A stretch of 64,000 bases of DNA from Epiperipatus broadwayi (GCA_028023455.1 JAQFVV010012530.1:312001-376000); one strand, 5' to 3'; counted from the stretch's first letter, positions 24,960-37,876 are shown. Program-made: numbers and translations. The notes: generated by a model from the letters alone, not told the origin.

Positions 24960-27900
24960 AACCATAAATGCTAATAGTTAATTTATTATCATATGTGAAT
25001 CAAATCACATAGCCTTCCTGCTTAAATAAACCAATATATTATCAAGGCTACTCTGCTATTGGACAGTAAAATTTCATTTACTATCTAATTGGAGTGTTGT
25101 CTTGACAACAAATTCTATTGGTTTATTTAATCATGGGATGTTTGTAATTTTAATTATATATATTTTGCTAACAATATAAACAATATTTTTAATAAATAGT
25201 CCACTACAGGAAAGATCATTCCCACAATCTCTCATAGAGCATGAGTGAATTAAGATATGTTTCTCACCATGTCTGCCAATTTCCAAGTAGTAAAGTTTTA
25301 AATGGTTTTTCATTTTTATTCTTTAGCTAAAAATATAGATATCCATTTACCAATCATCTTAATAAGTAAAAATCGTAAATTTCTTGAAAATAATTTTACT
25401 CAGCCTAAATTCAAATCCAAGATCATAGCTGTGCTGGCTGTGTACCATAAATCATTTTTATCTATACAGTGAATGTTGCCTTGACAACAGATTGCTAATA
25501 CTTTTTATTAGTTAATTTTAAGCATTGGTTGGCATGATATTATTTATGTATGCGTGTGTAGTTGTAGAAGCAAAATGAGATTACATTTTAAATACTCTTC
25601 TGATGGCTTGAGTTTAATCTCAAGTTAGTTAAGAGATGCTGAGTACTATATTGGCCATCTTCCAATTACTAAAGATATTTATGTTTCACTTTTTATAAGA
25701 CTAGCTAAAGATTCATTTATTGGATGATAAAGGATGATAACTTGAGGAATTAATTATAGATCAGTTTCTTATATAACTTTTGCTTAGTTAAGAATTTCTA
25801 ACTTCTTGAAAAATTTCTAGCTTTACTTAGAACTAAAAATCTCTCTTAATAACAGGCCAGCATACTAAGCTCTCCAGAAGAAAATTATTTTACGTTAACG
25901 TTAGCATGTAACAATAGATGAACTCTCTAATAACTGAACATTCTGCAGCAAATCATCACATTTTTGAGACTATCCGAAAATTTGTATTCTCAGATTATAT
26001 GCAACTAAACAGGAATTAACCGAAGCTTCCAATCAGTTATGAAAATCTTTACTGTATTTATTCGAAATGGATTTTATCAAAGGTGTGGGTGGAGTAAGGT
26101 TGACACTAGTAAATCAAAATGCAATAATTTACCGTTGATAATAAAAAAGATGGTGTTCTGAGCCAACTGATGAGTGCTAGTTCACCACAAATTGCACTTT
26201 GGAGGTCATAGGTCTTACTGTATCTTTATTCATATGATTTTAAAAAATGTATAGAAGTGTACAGGTTATTTAATATATTTATAAAGATACTACACATGAG
26301 TGTGTGTACTTAATTAAAAGAGTCAGATATATTAATCCTTAATTGAGTTTTAAATTTTATATCTGGGCTAGAGACAATCTGTAGTTTAGTAAATGATTAA
26401 TGATAATCATTACTGTATTTATCTGAAATAGAAAAATGTCAAAGTTGAGATCGGAATAAATTTAACACTTGTAAATTAAAATGTAAGAATATACTTTTAT
26501 TTTATTTATTTATTACTGCCTTTCCCCACTATTTTAGCCTCTTCTTCGTTCCTGCATTTCTTTTCCTTTTGTGCAATATTGTTTTCTTTTATTTAGACTT
26601 TGTGTCTATTATAACATCATCATTACATTGAATACATACACTTTCTGGGTAATTCTAATAGCCACACATGTTTGGAAGACACATATAATGGTAATTTTTT
26701 AAGCCTATTTGATAAGGTTACCAAAGCAACAGTGATATTTTTTACTAATCATAGTTCACTCACATAAATATGCCTCTACGGAAATGCAGATCAAACTAAT
26801 TATATGTAAAGAGAATATAGTCTAAGAAATTTCAGTCTTCTGGATATTTTCTTTTGTTGTTTTAATCTAATGAACAAATCATTAAATATATTTCTTTTAT
26901 CCTCATTTTTTATTATTTCAGGCTGGCAAACAAAAGGTTAAGTCTATTAATTTTGTGAAGCTGGTAAACTCAATTATACAAAAGGACTTCATGTTAGAGT
27001 AGTCAACACAACATATTTCTTCTTTCAAGATTTATCACAGATGGAATTTTGGAAGGAATCAATAATTTTTATTCATATCTATGGAAAAAGCAAATATAGT
27101 CTTCAAATGGCAATTGGTATCATATTTTTTTCCAGGCTATGGTTGGATTTAATAGACCTTCTTCTATGGAGTTACATGTTGAAGCAGAAATGAACTCCTA
27201 CTGGAGGAAGTCTAATTACTCATCCTAAGGTTATTGAACCATTTCATAAATTTTTAATTATATTGAGAATATCCTGCTGTCACTAGCAATATATCTTGCT
27301 GTAGTGATCTTCCCTATGGAAATATGTGGCTAACCATAAGCTGTTTGATGATGACTTCCCTGTTATAGTAAAGCAGTTTGTTTTAAATCTATAGAAAATT
27401 ATGTTCTGTCTATAAATCAATTATCACAGACCTTTTATAAGTAATTGTCATTTCTTTTCAAAAACACAAGTACCAACATCTTAAGCTGTTTCTCCAAAAT
27501 CATTTGTCTATTTTACATCTTCAGTAACATGTTTTTTGATAAACAACATTTTATAAAATTAAAATCAAGAACAGAGAGGTAAAATAAAATGAACAGAAAA
27601 ATATTAACTTTCTACAAATTTGAATTTGTTTCAAAAGTGTGTTTAATTACTGATTTTAATAACTTAATAACCTTTTGTTTAATCTTTTTAAAATTTTAAC
27701 CCCGATTAATTTCTTTTACAATAAGCAATATACCAGTTTATTCCATTTTCTCTTTATTACAATTATAAGCTATATTTATTAATTGATATTAATTTATTAT
27801 ACATAAATATTTAAAAAAGACCTAAAATATTAAAAGGCAGATCATATATTGACACATTTATCACTATCATGGGAATTTAATTAACCCTTTATTTACCTAG

Positions 27901-28000
27901 TGGAAATCATTGTAATGATTTCCTTTTTATCTTAGTAACCATCTATGAAAGGCTACAATAGATTGACCATTCATCATCAGAATATTCAGGGGAATTTTTC
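24960..28000. other. AT-rich stretch with diffuse repeats
   Basis: No gene is supported. Two diverged direct repeats are visible. TTACTGTATTTAT followed by CGAAAT and later AAATCAAAATG occurs at about 26050-26130 and again at about 26408-26490. A TTGYCTTGACAACA word with similar flanks occurs at about 25098 and 25480. Confidence 0.4.
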
Positions 28001-28237
28001 ATGATTTAAAGCAGAACTTCTCAAAATAGGATATTATCAAGGGGAGCTAATGAAAATTAATTTTAAATTAGAAGTAGATAATTAGATTTATTTTTATATA
28101 CCGATACATTTTTTTAAATTTTAATGTGAAAATTTACAGATTACACTTTGTAATATGAGTTAATATCCACTCTGTTTATTTCATGATTCATAAATGATAG
28201 CACTATAAACATAGGGAATATGCATTAATAAAAAAAT

Positions 28238-28815
28238 ATGGAGTTGTAAAGATGGAGAACTAGTACGCAAAGTAAAAAGAGTTTATATTTATATAGAAGT
28301 AAACAGAATATTGGGTGTGAATTAATTTATGATAATAGTAAGGAAAGTAGTTTAGTGTTTAAGGCTTGAACATAATTATTAGCAATAAGGGAATATACAC
28401 ATAAATGAAAAAATGTGAAGTGATTTAATTTGCAAGTTATGTTAGGAAGGCTTAGAAAATATTATGCATCTGTTAATTGAATATAAATGTCTGAAAGCAG
28501 AAAGGATACAAATAATGAAATTGTGGGAGAATAAATATAAACAAAGTAATTATGCAGAAAGTGGGTTCTTGGTTTTTATGCTGAGTTTGGAAAAAGATAA
28601 GAGGAATTTAGATATTACGGCCATAGAGTGGACAAAGGTAATATTATGGAAATAGAATCGAGCAGGATAGAAAATAATATGGGAAAATCTTAGGGTGTGA
28701 ATGGAAAAGAAAGGTAAGGCAGCTATCAAGTTTCTCTGAGCATAGTGACTGAGAGATTCCTGACTCTGAAAAAGGAGCAGCCATAATATATAGCATTGCA
28801 TCAGATCACATCCTT
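28238..28815 (+). mobile_element. LINE 3'-end fragment nested in the hAT element
   Basis: This copies the last ~580 bp of the LINE at 31855-34440 in opposite orientation. Shared text includes AAGTAAACAGAATATTGGGT and GGAAAGTAGTTTA. A coding remnant at 28464 (HLLIEYKCLKAERIQIMKLW) corresponds to the HVLLECERYEAER-type tail after the RT domain. It ends in GCATTGCATCAGATCACATCC. Because it lies between hAT ends, it inserted after the hAT element. Confidence 0.75.
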
Positions 28816-28962
28816 CCTTATTCAATTTATTAGTTTTATCTTTGTAATCAACATCACTCATACTAGTGTGTTCAATAATTCTTTATTAAAAATTCAACCC
28901 TAAGAGGGATAAGTGACTGACAAAAATACAATGTATTTGTAGAAATCAATCAATCAAGGGTA

Positions 28963-30690
28963 ATGAAAATGTCAAAAAATGTGAGTCACAAAAGAAGTAT
29001 CATATTTTACCTGACAGAACCATCTACATTGTTTTCAACACCAGGTGGTAAAAGGCAGAAAATATGCAAAAACATTTACAAATGTGGTTCTTTAAAGTAC
29101 AGATTGATGCCTTTATATAATGATCCACACAATCCTATTGGTGTAATCTGCTGAAAACAGTTGTCAAATGATTGTGTGAGACCTGTAAACATTACTAGTC
29201 ATTTAGATATTGTGCATAGTGTGTTTAAGAGTAAGACTGTTAAATTCTTTGAAGGAAACAAAGAATTAAAATGGCAGTATAGGTTTTTTTCCATAGATCA
29301 CTAAATTAAATAAAAAATTAATAAAAAACTTTTTTTGATTTATTAATTGCTAGAATAAAAAAAAAAACCTTATACAATTGGAAAAGATCTCATCTTACTA
29401 GTGGCAATAAAAATTTCTGAAATTACTATCCAACACTTTAAAAAAATCATGTGTCCAATGACTCCAATAAAAGAAGAATAGATATTGTTGCTGACAATGT
29501 TGTATTTACTTTATTATCATGGATCAAATGATACAACACTGATGATATGAATGATTGAGATATCTATACAATTTTCAAATTCCAAAGGTCTGCTATTTAG
29601 TGAAAATCTCTCCACCACAATTAAAGGAAAAGATACATTTGAAAATATTAATAACTTTTTATAGAAAATGAGCTTGAATCACAAAAGTGCATTAAAGTTT
29701 GCTATTACTGGCAGAATTTTGGGATTTATAGGAGAATTTAAAACATTCTTCTATTGCAAGACAAGTTCATAGCATTATCCATAGAGAAAATCTAGTATTT
29801 GGCAAGTGGAAGAATTTCTTAGTAAAGTGTTATCAGTTTTCCCAATAGTTAATTATATATAAAGTAATGCCACTAATATGCATACAAGCCTCTTTTGAAT
29901 TTTATGCCAAAGGATAGATTCCAATTATGAATCTCTTTTACATCACACAGAAATAAGATAGATATTCTGTGGTAAAGCTTTCAAAAGAGTTTTAACGTTA
30001 AAAAATGAATTGCAATTTTTTTTTCTTGGTAATAGCATCTCATTTTTCTGATCAAAATAGAATATATTTACTTTCTTATCTGAAGATATTTTTCAAAAAA
30101 GTAAACGAATAGAATCTTTCCTGCAAGAAAAAGAACCAATATATTAACTCTTAACACAAATATGCAAACTTTACAAAATAATATTTCTGCATGCTTAAAA
30201 TTTTTTAGGGATAATAGTACAGAAATGTTTACTTCTCTCTATGGATTTCTTGAAGAAAATAACATTTTGTTATCAGCAAAAGTAAAATAATTAATCGCGT
30301 CTGCAAATTCGATAATCTATTTGAAAAATATTTTCGTAACTACGAAAATAAAGAATATGGCTGAATGAGTATCATTTACTTCACCCCTACCATTTAGAAA
30401 TCTCCTGGGATTATCTCAAGAAAAATTGATTTGAGAGCAGATTCAACCCTTGAATAGGAATTTTGTAATAAGGATTTGTCAGAATTTTGGATACCGACCA
30501 AATGGATATTTTTTTTGGCAAACATAGGTTTAATATTCTTATTTCTTTATCATCCATATATCTTTGTGAAACTGCATTTTTATTGCTATTACTAATTTAA
30601 AAACAAACATAGACCTTATTTATCGACAAAAACAGTGGAGAAAAAATCAAAGAATTGTGTTGATTTCGTGTGTAGCAATATTCTAACATA
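28963..30690 (+). pseudogene. hAT transposase pseudogene (ZBED5/FAM200-like type)
   Basis: A relic read across three frames. Near 29100, MPLYNDPHNPIGVIC followed by NITSHLDIVHS and KFFEG is a decayed BED-type zinc finger (PQCVIC...KPSKLKRHLxxKHP...FF). Next come SNDSNKRRIDIVADNVV (the SNNTVxRRIxDMAxDV motif) and FIENELESQKCIKVC (WxxCxGVCTDGA region). HTEIR and GKAFKRVLTLKNELQFF, near 29950, match HTEVRWLSRGKVLKRVxELxxEL. Near 30560, YHPYICETAF matches the C-terminal dimerisation motif STTYLCEAxFS. Many stops and frameshifts rule out activity. The enclosing TIRs and 8-bp duplication support the family call. Confidence 0.8.
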
Positions 30691-31854
30691 TTTATCACAT
30701 TAAATTGTTACTAAAGTTTATTTTCATTGATGAGTTTTGTCTTTGTAATATTTGTAATTCTTTAAATATTTTGTATTATAATGAAAATATAAATAAGAAA
30801 ACTATTTAAATAAACTAAATATAAATACAATAGTTTGTGCTTTTATTAAGATTTTTTTTTCCTTTCAGAGGGGTGGTGGTGTTATTTCTAGGTATTCTAA
30901 CAAAGTTTTTACATCATTAAGTTTGAGAAGCATTGATTTAGAGCAATCATTGTCTGTTGGCGTAATGTTATAGCAAGCATGCCAATGTAATGTGTAAAAT
31001 GGTTTAAAATAAATATCAAAGTCAAGACCAATCAGCATATTTTAATGCATGAAATAATCATGATTTGATCTTACAATATTCAACAATTAATTATTACAAT
31101 AAAATAACTTAATATAGATTTCAAAACAGCTTTAAATTTTAATGCCACAAACATTAATTAACAGTAATCAATCCCCTATATTTTAATTCAGACATGCATA
31201 TTTGAAAATTTGATATTGCATTTCATGCTTATTTATATGCAAAATGTTTTGTATATTATGTTGGTATCCTAATGAGAGCTTGCAGAAAACTAAAGAGTAT
31301 TAATGTAATTCATGGAATTAGTGCTATGGAGAAGCTGATTAGTGAATTATTTTAATGTGATGTCAAAAGTGGTAAGGGTATATTACCAGTGATTTGATTG
31401 GTCAATTGGTTCAAATTTTGAGAGGTTAATTTATGCATTATTATTAGTTAAGCAATATATGCATATAGTAAGATATAAATTTGTAGCCTCTCTAGCAAAA
31501 AATTGAGATTTAATGCATCCACCACAATCTAACATGAAATAGTTGATCTCTTCTACCATATATGTTTCAATGATATCAAATATGATATTTATATTGGTCA
31601 TCTCCTTTGACTAACCTTGTCATGGGATTATACATCTGTGTTACCACATTTCTATCTCTTATTAAAACACCAATAATTATACTCAATTTATTTTATTTGT
31701 TGTTTAGCTTTTAATTCTTTGTCTTTTTACTTTTTAATTCTGTGTCTTTCTAATTTTTTATTTTTATGTCTAATTAGAATGACCATGCTCATTTATTGAT
31801 TATTTGCTATTGATGTTAAATTATTTATTAAAATAATGGGTATCAAACATGCAT

Positions 31855-34440
31855 AGTGGTATGCAATGCAAAGCACTATGGTGTCTCCTTTCTTGGAATC
31901 AGGAATCTCTCAGCCACTATGCTCAGAGAAATCTCCCCTTTCCATTTCCCATCCTAAGGTTTTTCCATATTCTTCTCTATCCTGCTTCATACCATTTCCA
32001 CAACATTATCTTTATCCACTCTATGACTTTTATAACTAAATCTCCTTTATGTTTTTCTAAACCCACCATAAAAATCAAGAACCCATTTTCCATATAATCA
32101 TTTTGTTTATATTTATTCTGCCACAACTTCATTATTTGTACCTTTTCTGCTTGTACACATTTACATTCAATTACTAGATGCGTAATATTTTTTGTCTTCC
32201 TTACACAACTTGCAGACTAAATCATCCACATTTTTTCTTCTATGTGTATATTTTCTTGTTGTTAAAGAACCTGTTCGAGCCTTAAACAGTAAACTACTTT
32301 CCTTGCTATTATCATAAATTAACTTGCACCCAATATTCTGTTTACTTTCATATATATTTAAACTCTTTTTACTCTCCATACTAGTTCTTCATCTCTCCAA
32401 CTCCACATTTTTATTAACACATTTATTCTTCAATCGCATTCCTTGCCACTATTACATTCAACAATTCTCCTAGCACAATCAAGTATACTGACATAAATTC
32501 TTTATCCAAATCTTTTGCATTCTGTACTGTCTTTCTCATCCATTGTGTTGCCTGCCATTTACTCATAACCCAATTAAATACTATTTTGGCTATTCTCTTA
32601 TTATCCATAAACTGCAATCTACTGAATATTTTATTTTTGCTTTTTGCATCTTTCATATAAAAACTTGACCATCCCATTTCTCCTTGAATTGCCTCCTTTG
32701 GCATCCACACATCTGCATGTAATGCATGTCTTCTTACTTCTCTTTGTACTTTTTCTAAGTAATCTAATATCTCTTTACTAATACATAACATATTTTACCA
32801 TATGTTAACCCTGCTACTGCCACTCCCTTCCATACAATTCTTGCTACATCATATTTGTTATATGAAACCACTGCTTTTTTACCAGTCCCTTTCTTTTTTT
32901 TTTTTTTTGCTTCATTTATCAATTTTTTCTTCCATTCATCCAAGCAATTTCTCCAATTACTTAAGATGCTTCCTAAATAGTTATAACTATTCACCACACT
33001 AAACTTTATATACCCAATAAAAATTCTTTGTCTTCTCTTTCCCCAATATTAATCATCATTACTTTTGATTTTTCTTCACTAAATTTAATCCCCATCTCTT
33101 TACCCACCCTTGTGCATGTCCTTGGTATAATTTCCATATCTTCCCTTCTTACTGTGTGCAAGAAGACATCATCCACAAATAAAAGACCCAATAATGTTTA
33201 GACACGCTTGCCACCTATTAATGGTAACTCTACCACTCTTCCTAGTCTTTCTATTGCTCTTTTCATTTTTCTCAAATACAACAAAAACAAAATAGGGACA
33301 TAGGGCATCCTTGCCTTAGTCCCACCCCATTTTTAACCATAACTGATTCTATACTCCCAAATTCATAGCTATAGTAATTACTTTCATACAATCTATTAAT
33401 AAGATCTACTAAAGCTCCATCCATTTCTCAAATTTACTAAACTTACCCATAATCTATTTGTATTTATCTATCATATGCCTTTTCTATAACTATAAAAACC
33501 ATATATAACTGTCTATCTGTATTTCTACTCTTATCTATAAATTGTGTAACTACAAATAAACTATCACCTATATGCCTATCCAATCAAAAACCTTCTTGCA
33601 TTCCTTCCATTATATTATTTTCTTCCATCATTTTTCAATTTTTCCAGCCAAGATATATGCAAAAACTTTATATAACACTGACATTACCACTATCAGTCTA
33701 TAATTACTTAACTTTCTATAATCCTTACTCTTTCCTTTAAATAGTAGCTTTACTCTTGTATTACTCCAACTAGTAAAACATGATAGTAGGTTTAATTTTG
33801 CCTTATGTCCTAAATTCATTACCATCTCTGCTGCCCAACCATCTAAACTGCTTACCTTTCCACTTTTCAATTTTTTCCCAGTTTCATTTTCTGTAAAACT
33901 AATATTTCCATTACTACATTGTTTTGTGTTTGTTATCACTTTGTTTTTCACATCTAATATTTTTTCTATATCCATTATATACTTAGTTAAGATTGTATCT
34001 AATTCTTCTCTAGAGCTACATTTTATTCCTTCATTGTCTAGTAGTACTATTTCTTTCTCTTTTACATTCCTTCTTTTAATGTATTTCCAAATTTTTTTAC
34101 TCCCATCTCTTCCACTTTTATTAATATTCTCCAACAATTTAGTATTCAATTTCATTCTATCTTTATAATTATCTATTTAAGCCAATTTCTTTTTTAAAAA
34201 AAATAATTTTCCCATTTAAACATTAACATCTTTTTCACTTTCTTTATTCTTAATAGCACACTTATATTTTCTGCATGCTTTTCCCTCTTTTTTACACTTT
34301 TACTAAGTCTCAATTTTTTATTACTCTCATTCTTCTGAATATTCTCACCTAAAATCCTATTTGTCACTTTTTCTACTTCACCACACCAGTTCTTATATTC
34401 ATCCTCAACCAACTTTTCTAGAGTTTCTTCAACTTTTATT
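31855..34440 (-). pseudogene. LINE reverse transcriptase relic (5'-truncated)
   Basis: A minus-strand non-LTR element remnant. From its 5' side: a basic linker (34412-34194), then an RT start with KLSNYRLIVVMSVLYKVF (33628-34155; NYRPIxLxSVxxKVFE motif). Then, with a stop, come QEGF, FIVIEKAYDR (FIDxEKAYDR) and FVDD at 33168-33179, where FADD is usual and both catalytic Asp are kept. Then YNYLGSIL, WKGVAVAGLTYG, EKVQREVRRHAL and KEAIQGEMGWSSF (the QGDMGWSSFEAR motif). Last is ARTGSLTTRKYTHRRKN with CKLC (32167-32379), the ARTGxLxTRxRxHR tail. Frames are broken at least five times and no endonuclease is present. It stops about 490 bp before the receptor gene. Confidence 0.85.
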
Positions 34441-34912
34441 TTATATTCTTTAACTTATTCTTATCATTCACTCTCCATCCACATCTTTCACTATCCTATT
34501 CAGCTGCACCACCTAGATTAGAAAGTTTCCATTATAAATAGACAAAAATGGCACCATTTTTCATCTGCTTCTAACTTATAATAATGCAAATAATAGGAGC
34601 AAATTTAAATTAGCTGAGATATAACTACAGCTCTTATTGATAAATTTTTATTTTACATTTATGTGGCGGTACTAATCGCTTAACATCCTTATAAACCTCT
34701 ATAATTTATTGTTAAATGTGCACAATGAAATTTGCATTGTTTTGAGTTATCATCTGCTTAAAAACTTAACCAAATAAAATGTGATTCAAATTTTCAACTG
34801 TTTATAAAATGATTTTGTAATTTAGGTCAACCAGCTGGATAATTTTAAACAATTATTGTGATATATATAATGCATACGTAATAACGAATATATGTAATAT
34901 TTTTTTCTTTTG
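34441..34912. other. Spacer between LINE relic and receptor exon
   Basis: AT-rich and without coding signal. It is probably the end of an intron of the receptor gene, because it finishes in a strong splice acceptor. No promoter is recognised. Confidence 0.4.
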
Positions 34913-34922
34913 TTAATTTCAG
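34899..34922 (+). promoter_or_regulatory. Predicted 3' splice acceptor before the receptor ORF
   Basis: A pyrimidine run TTTTTTTCTTTTGTTAATTTC is followed by AG at 34921-34922. The first ATG of the receptor frame is 12 bases downstream. This suggests that the coding exon is preceded by an intron in the 5' untranslated or early coding part. Confidence 0.6.
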
Positions 34923-34933
34923 ATTATCTGGAA

Positions 34934-36040
34934 ATGAGAAATCTTAGTTTATTTCAAAGTTCACTTCCCTCGATTACTATAGAAAACCGTTCTGAATCTC
35001 AAGAAAATTATACTTCACAAAGTAGTCCGATATCACCTCTCAATGTCGTAAATGAAGAAGAATTATTTATTTCTGTTTCGTTTTACTGGGCTGGCAAGAC
35101 TGCAATCCCTATTTTAATATTTTTTGGAATTATAGGAAATATTTTAAATCTCATTGTTTTTAGTAATATGAAGATCCGGTTATCAATGAAATTCTTTTTG
35201 CGGTGTTTGTCCATATCTGATTTGCTCGCAAATATTTTCTGGCTGCCTTTAGTTTTTTATCTTTCCCAACTTCGTAACTATAATTCTTTATTAGTCTGGT
35301 GGAATACTCATCTTACATTTGGTTTTATTTTTTTACTTGGAAGTTGCAGCTATTACATGACTTTGTGCGTGACGGCGGAACGATTCATAACCGTTTGTTA
35401 TCCAGAAAAGGTGAATGCTTTTTTACAAAAAGAAAAACTGATTATAATTGTAATTATTGCATTTTTGATCTCTTTACTCATAACTTTACCCTCTTTCTTT
35501 ATTCTGAGCTCTGAAGCTGTCTACTATAATAATAAATTAAACTATAGAATTTTTTTAAATATAAAATTTGCAAAATCGTTTTGGTTTTTAATAAACAATT
35601 TTATAGTAGTAATTTTCGTTGGCGCTCTACCTTTAATCGCTATCTGTGTAATGAATATAAAGATTTTTTTAATATACCGTAGAGAAAGACTCAAACAACA
35701 TGAAATTAACGAAAACGAAAGAGAAAATTTTATCAAAGAACAGAGAGCTATTATTTTACTTCTAAATGGAATGGTAATTATTTATTTAATAACTAGTCTT
35801 CCAATGGGAAACTATCTAATGTTTTCAATCTTTCTAGATTCGATGTCAACTGTTTCGCAGGTATGGTTTGCAGTTGCTACAGTTATTGAAAGTGTCAATT
35901 TTTCGGTAACATTTTATATAAATCTAATATTTAACCCTGGTTTTCGCAAAGCCTTTAAAACATTATTTGTTTCTCAAATTCACCCCCAGAATGCTAAAGA
36001 GCCTAGTAATAATTTCAATATGCCTAGTGTAACTGACTAA
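34934..36040 (+). CDS. Rhodopsin-class GPCR, FMRFamide/neuropeptide-receptor-like
   Basis: An intact 368-residue seven-helix receptor, expected in the plasma membrane and coupling to G proteins. I take the ATG at 34934; the frame is open a little further 5' but only across the presumed splice acceptor. The N-terminus (1-55) has N-glycosylation sequons at N3, N18 and N25 and no signal peptide. Helices lie near 56-77 (GIIGN, N69), 87-109 (SISDLL, D96), 124-150 (ending E149-R150-F151), 168-192, 215-245 (P233), 273-297 (P290) and 308-333. ICL3 (248-270) is charged. FRKAF (337-341) marks helix 8. No cysteine occurs in any extracellular segment, so the TM3-ECL2 disulphide is absent. The NPxxY positions read T326, F327 and N330. 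The single-exon form and family resemblance suggest a peptide receptor, but the ligand is unknown. It could also be a chemosensory or orphan receptor. Confidence 0.85.
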   Translation: MRNLSLFQSSLPSITIENRSESQENYTSQSSPISPLNVVNEEELFISVSFYWAGKTAIPILIFFGIIGNILNLIVFSNMKIRLSMKFFLRCLSISDLLANIFWLPLVFYLSQLRNYNSLLVWWNTHLTFGFIFLLGSCSYYMTLCVTAERFITVCYPEKVNAFLQKEKLIIIVIIAFLISLLITLPSFFILSSEAVYYNNKLNYRIFLNIKFAKSFWFLINNFIVVIFVGALPLIAICVMNIKIFLIYRRERLKQHEINENERENFIKEQRAIILLLNGMVIIYLITSLPMGNYLMFSIFLDSMSTVSQVWFAVATVIESVNFSVTFYINLIFNPGFRKAFKTLFVSQIHPQNAKEPSNNFNMPSVTD

Positions 36041-37760
36041 TGGAAAGAGATTCTGCCATATTTAATTAATCTTTGCTCTGATATAAATAAGATTTCACTG
36101 CTATGGGATTAAGTTACACTGCAGAAACGATGAATATGTTTATTCTTAGATAATGAATATTAATAACAGTATCATGAGTAATTGCTTAGGAAGTCATATG
36201 ATGTTTGACAATACTAATAGCAGATTGAGCATTTAACTAATCATTTAATTAGTCTGAATAGAGATCATGCAATGTTTGACCACCATAATGGAGATTCAGC
36301 ATTTAACAATACATTTTGTTAAGCTGAACTGAGTTTATTTACATTACTCAACTCACATCTATGGATTTTTTAGCTCCCCCTCCACTAACGTTTTAAACCA
36401 CACATGGCACCAAAATGTTCAAAAGATATAAACAGTCACAGATTCAAATTCTCACTTAGTTTAATGTTACTTGACTTTAGTGATTACTTGAGAAACAATT
36501 CACTATGTAGCATAACAATAGTCAGTCAAAAATTCGGGGGGAGATCAAATAACATATGGCACCATAAATGACAGAGATGAAATTTAATATAGAGGTGTTT
36601 AGTGCATGAATACATTACTATCACTAAATTAAGCTGCACTCAAACTAGTTTAAATCTAAATCACAGAATGTTAATAGTTTAAATCAAAAAAATTAAAAAT
36701 TAAAACTTCATAACTATAAAACACATAGATTGTTATATTTTTATTTACCATTGTCAAATTCACTCTATCAGGTCTGTTCCATGGGTTGTGCCACCTGGAT
36801 GCAATATTATATTGCCATCCTTTAAAATCAGAATAATAAATTTTTCATATAACATAATATATAAAAATATATTATAAAATAGTGATACATATAACATATA
36901 TCTGTATAATAATGTATAAAAAATAGTGTTAATATATATATATACCCTTGTGCTGCTTCTACAATATGCCATCCAGATTTATTTCAGTCCCTGCACACCA
37001 GCATAAAATAGGTCTGTTTGTGATTAACATTCAAATGATGTATACTGTGATGTAAAAATGTCTTTATTGAAAAAACTCCATCTTTCACCACCACCAGCAT
37101 TTTTTGCCAAATTTAACTATAGAACATATATTAATAAAATAATAATAAAATGGTTTATTGTCCAGAAGATGTTTAAGCACCAATAGTGTCCAATCTGAGT
37201 TGTGATTGATAAATTTTGAGTACCAATGTTCTCTAATCTACACCCTACACTAAACTAAATGGGCAGAATGAATACTGAATATATACTTTAAAACTGTGAA
37301 CTATATTTGGGAGTATAAATTAAAATGAAAATTAATTAGAACTCAAATAGCATCATTTGTCAGAATTCTACATTTTGTTTATACTCTACCAGTGATATCA
37401 ACTAAGGTAACAAAGTACTTTTTTTTCAAACAGTTTTGGAAGTTGCTTAGGAAAATAAAAACAATTTGATGTCAAAAGTAAATATGATAATTAAATGGTT
37501 TGGTGCACTGAATGCTACATTGTGTTCTAGCACCAAAAGTGAGTTTGAACCTTAATCAGAAATCTTTCATTCTCAGGCCACCAGTAATCATGTCTTTTAT
37601 TGATAATTGTTAATCATCTGAAGATTTGAATTTCAAAAAGAAATAAAAAATCAAGTATAAATTCCTCGATTTATTTTCAAATATTTTTTGAAATATTACA
37701 ATTTTTGAAAATTAAAATCGCCAATAAAAGTTTTTTTTGTAATATTATGAAAAACTTTAT
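36041..37760. other. 3' flank of receptor, AT-rich
   Basis: No further gene is supported. A diverged tandem pair lies at about 36193-36340: ATGATGTTTGACAATACTAA / GCAATGTTTGACCACCATAA, then AGATTGAGCATTTAAC / AGATTCAGCATTTAAC, with a period near 75 bp. The first clear AATAAA is near 36836. Confidence 0.4.
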
Positions 37761-37781
37761 TAAAAAAAAAAACAAAGCAAT

Positions 37782-37876
37782 CATGCATTGGTGGTTGAGT
37801 GGTCAGGAAAGCTGCCTTATAAGCAATTGTCCCGGGTTAGTGGGCTCGCTCCCTGGCTGATGCTATGACACATGGA
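37782..37876 (+). mobile_element. tRNA-derived SINE with 20-bp target duplication
   Basis: It begins GCATTGGTGGTTGAGTGGTC (37785), almost the 5' end of tRNA-Gly, and includes an A-box match TGGTTGAGTGG. The B-box region GGGCTCGCTCC is degenerate. It ends CTGATGCTATGACA and an A-rich tail. The flanking direct repeat, A(11)CAAAGCAAT, at 37762-37781 and about 37877-37896 is the target duplication. Related copies lie at 40782 and 52717. Confidence 0.85.

Larger units (their letters stand above)
28012..30935 (+). mobile_element. hAT-superfamily DNA transposon, near full-length, inactive
   Basis: The left end CAGAACTTCTCAAA (28012) and the right end TTTGAGAAGCATTG (ending 30935) are inverted repeats matching at 11 of 14 positions. 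They resemble the CAGTGNTTCTCAAA ends common in hAT elements. Flanking 8-bp direct repeats, ATTTAAAG (28004-28011) and ATTTAGAG (30936-30943), fit the hAT target duplication. The element holds a transposase pseudogene and a nested LINE tail. Length is 2924 bp including the nested insert. Confidence 0.8.
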
